This document shows positions 62,213 to 64,000 of a stretch of 64,000 bases of DNA, piece after piece; the stretch's first letter is position 1; each line of letters starts with the position of its first letter. This DNA is from Streptomyces caatingaensis (lineage in GTDB: Bacteria; Actinomycetota; Actinomycetes; Streptomycetales; Streptomycetaceae). The stretch covers positions 434,001 through 498,000 of the forward strand of contig NZ_LFXA01000009.1 of assembly GCF_001187435.1 (NCBI RefSeq), given 5' to 3'. Position numbers and translations under genes: made by a program. A model generated the notes under the pieces. The model did no database searches. It was not told where the DNA came from and worked only from the letters and a program-made list of their open reading frames with translations.

Positions 62213-63850
62213 TTGAGTACCGAACAGGGGTCTCACTCCAATTACCGCCGGACTCTCGGTCCGGTGGCCCTGACGGCCGTCGGCCTCGGGTCGATCATTG
62301 GCTCCGGCTGGCTCTTCGGCGCCCAGCGGGCCGCCGGCATCGCCGGTCCGGCGGCGATCCTCGCGTGGGTCATCGGCGCCGTCGTCGCCCTGACCATCGC
62401 GCTGACCTACAGCGAGCTGGGGGCCATGTTCCCCAAGGCCGGCGGCATGGTCCGCTACGGCCAGTACTCGCACGGCTCGCTGGCCGGCTACCTCGCCGCC
62501 TGGGCCAACTGGATCGCCATCGTCTCCGTGATCCCCGGTGAGGCGACCGCCTCGGTCCAGTACATGAGCTCCTGGAAGTGGCAGTGGGCCAAGGACCTCT
62601 ACGACGGCAAGGAGCTCACCGGCAGCGGTGTGGCCCTCGCCAGCGTCCTGCTGATCTTCTACTTCTTCCTCAACTGGTTCGCGATCACCCTGTTCGCCAA
62701 GACCAACAACGCGATCACCGTCTTCAAGGTCGTCGTCCCGGTCCTGACCGCCGGCGCCCTGATGTGGTCGCACTTTGACACCCACAACATCGAGTCGGCC
62801 GGCGGCTTCGCGCCCAACGGCTGGAGCGCGGTGTTCACGGCGGTGGCCACCTCCGGCATCGTCTGGGCCTACAACGGCTTCCAGTCCCCGCTGAACATGG
62901 CCGGTGAGGCCCGCAACCCGGGCAAGTCGCTGCCCAAGGCCGTCATCGGCTCCATCCTGATCGCGCTGGTCATCTACATCGCGCTCCAGGTCGCCTTCCT
63001 GATGGCCGTGCCCTCCGCCGACCTCTCCGACGGCTGGAAGGCCCTCACCTACAAGTCCCCGCTGGCCGACCTGGCCATCGCCTGGGGCCTGAACTGGCTG
63101 GCGATCGTCCTCTACGCGGACGCCTTCATCTCCCCCTCCGGCACCGGCATGATCTACGCCGCGACCACCTCGCGCATGATCCACGGCGTCCAGGAGAACG
63201 GCCACCTGCCGGGCATCTTCGGCAAGGTCGACCCGAAGACCGGCGTCCCGCGCCCGGCCCTGGTGCTCAACCTCGTCGTCGCCTTCCTCTTCCTCGCCGT
63301 CTTCCGCGGCTGGGGCTCGCTCGCCGAGATCGTCTCGGTCGCGACCGTCATCTCGTACATCACCGGCCCCGTCGCCGTGATGTCGCTGCGCCGCATCGCC
63401 CCGGGCCTGGGGCGGCCGGTCAAGCTGCGCGCCATGCCGGTCATCGCGCCCATCGCGATGATCTTCGGTTCGCTCGTCCTGTACTGGGGCAAGTGGCCGC
63501 TCACCGGCAAGGTCATCCTGATCATGGCGGTGGGTCTGCCGATCTGGGCCTGGTACGAGCTGCGCAAGCCGTGGGCCGAGCTCAAGCCGCACCTCAAGGC
63601 CGGCGCCTGGATGGTGACGTACCTGCTGGTCATGGCCTTCGTCTCGTGGGCCGGCGGTACCGAGTTCGGCGGCAAGGGCTACCTGGCCGAGGGCTGGGAC
63701 CTGCTGGTCGTCGCCGTGATCGGTCTCGCCTTCTACGTGTGGGGCGTGCGCAGCGCCTGGCGCAACCCGACGCTGGTCGCCACCGAGCGGGAGATCGCGG
63801 CCCTGGAGTCCGACCGGCTCCCCGACGCGGAGCCGGCCGCCTCGAAGTAA
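62213..63850 (+). CDS. APC-superfamily amino acid permease
   Basis: A 545-residue integral membrane protein with about 12-14 helices. Helix 1 has the APC glycine motif VALTAVGLGSIIGSGWLFGA, and the fold core continues with SGIVWAYNGFQSPLNMAGEARNPGKSLPKAVIGSI. Charged loop FGKVDPKTGVPRPALVLN is typical of proton-coupled amino acid transporters. A C-terminal hydrophilic tail follows. The substrate is not inferable. Start is TTG 62213 behind the strong AAAGGAGG (62197-62204); no ATG gives a better start. Two palindromes lie in its 280-bp upstream region. Confidence 0.9.
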   Translation: MSTEQGSHSNYRRTLGPVALTAVGLGSIIGSGWLFGAQRAAGIAGPAAILAWVIGAVVALTIALTYSELGAMFPKAGGMVRYGQYSHGSLAGYLAAWANWIAIVSVIPGEATASVQYMSSWKWQWAKDLYDGKELTGSGVALASVLLIFYFFLNWFAITLFAKTNNAITVFKVVVPVLTAGALMWSHFDTHNIESAGGFAPNGWSAVFTAVATSGIVWAYNGFQSPLNMAGEARNPGKSLPKAVIGSILIALVIYIALQVAFLMAVPSADLSDGWKALTYKSPLADLAIAWGLNWLAIVLYADAFISPSGTGMIYAATTSRMIHGVQENGHLPGIFGKVDPKTGVPRPALVLNLVVAFLFLAVFRGWGSLAEIVSVATVISYITGPVAVMSLRRIAPGLGRPVKLRAMPVIAPIAMIFGSLVLYWGKWPLTGKVILIMAVGLPIWAWYELRKPWAELKPHLKAGAWMVTYLLVMAFVSWAGGTEFGGKGYLAEGWDLLVVAVIGLAFYVWGVRSAWRNPTLVATEREIAALESDRLPDAEPAASK

Positions 63851-63980
63851 CCGTCCGGGTGGCCGAATGCGTGCCTCTTTGTGAAAAGACGTATCCGCTG
63901 CGTAAAGGTCGGGCGTACGCTCGGGCATATGCGGAGTGCGCTTTCTTCACGAGAGGTGCCACGGCGGAAGGGCAGGGGCG

Positions 63981-64000
63981 ATGGCTGACAACGAACCGCT
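63981..64000 (+). CDS. Possible start of a further gene, cut by the window edge
   Basis: ATG 63981 (MADNEP) follows a GGAAGGGCAGGGG purine-rich stretch. Only six codons are visible, so no identity can be given. The 63851-63980 spacer shows no gene. Confidence 0.35.

Overview
The window is a very G+C-rich actinobacterial chromosome segment, almost certainly Streptomyces. Pointers are the third-position G/C bias, many GTG and TTG starts, 4-nt GTGA/ATGA overlaps, leaderless promoters, a WhiB-family Fe-S regulator, PadR/ABC units and large secreted proteins. The order ahpD-ahpC-oxyR, two fumarases, whiB-like, glpX, xseB-xseA, ispH, ppgK matches what I remember of the S. coelicolor core chromosome.

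Layout. 1-5.9 kb: end of an A24 prepilin peptidase, a repeat/palindrome-rich gap with a possible small RNA, an aldo/keto reductase, a cis-prenyltransferase, PhoH2 and a secreted transglycosylase. 6-9.7 kb: an AI-2E-type membrane protein and the peroxide unit ahpCD divergent from oxyR. 9.8-13.4 kb: a PadR-controlled ABC exporter whose permease is cut by an in-frame TGA. 13.5-17.2 kb: SPFH protein plus ribbon-helix-helix protein, and a bifunctional penicillin-binding protein. 17.5-23.7 kb: two near-identical small secreted DUF2690 proteins flanking a 1,483-residue secreted lysozyme-like/golvesin-like protein and a small membrane protein. 23.7-44.4 kb: catalase, a SpoIIE-type phosphatase, both classes of fumarase around a secreted SGNH/ricin-lectin protein, WhiB-like, glpX, nitroreductase, exonuclease VII, a permease, ispH, ppgK and ychF.

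44.34-60.77 kb is an accessory island inserted at the 3' end of ychF. The last codons of ychF recur at the far end, followed by a strong terminator and then ordinary chromosome. No integrase is visible. It carries a PIN toxin-antitoxin pair, a frameshifted gene, a TIGR04141/DUF6119 protein, and a divergent cluster: a methylase-like protein with decayed catalytic motifs, a complete type I restriction-modification set (hsdM-hsdS-hsdR), a two-helix membrane peptide, a second hsdM whose NPPF motif has become NPPV, and a second hsdS. A tRNA-Arg-like gene with a poorly paired acceptor stem lies near the right end. This composite R-M/TIGR04141 cluster is the best candidate for a little-described defence system.

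60.8-64 kb: core genes resume with a GntR regulator and an APC permease; the last bases may start another gene.
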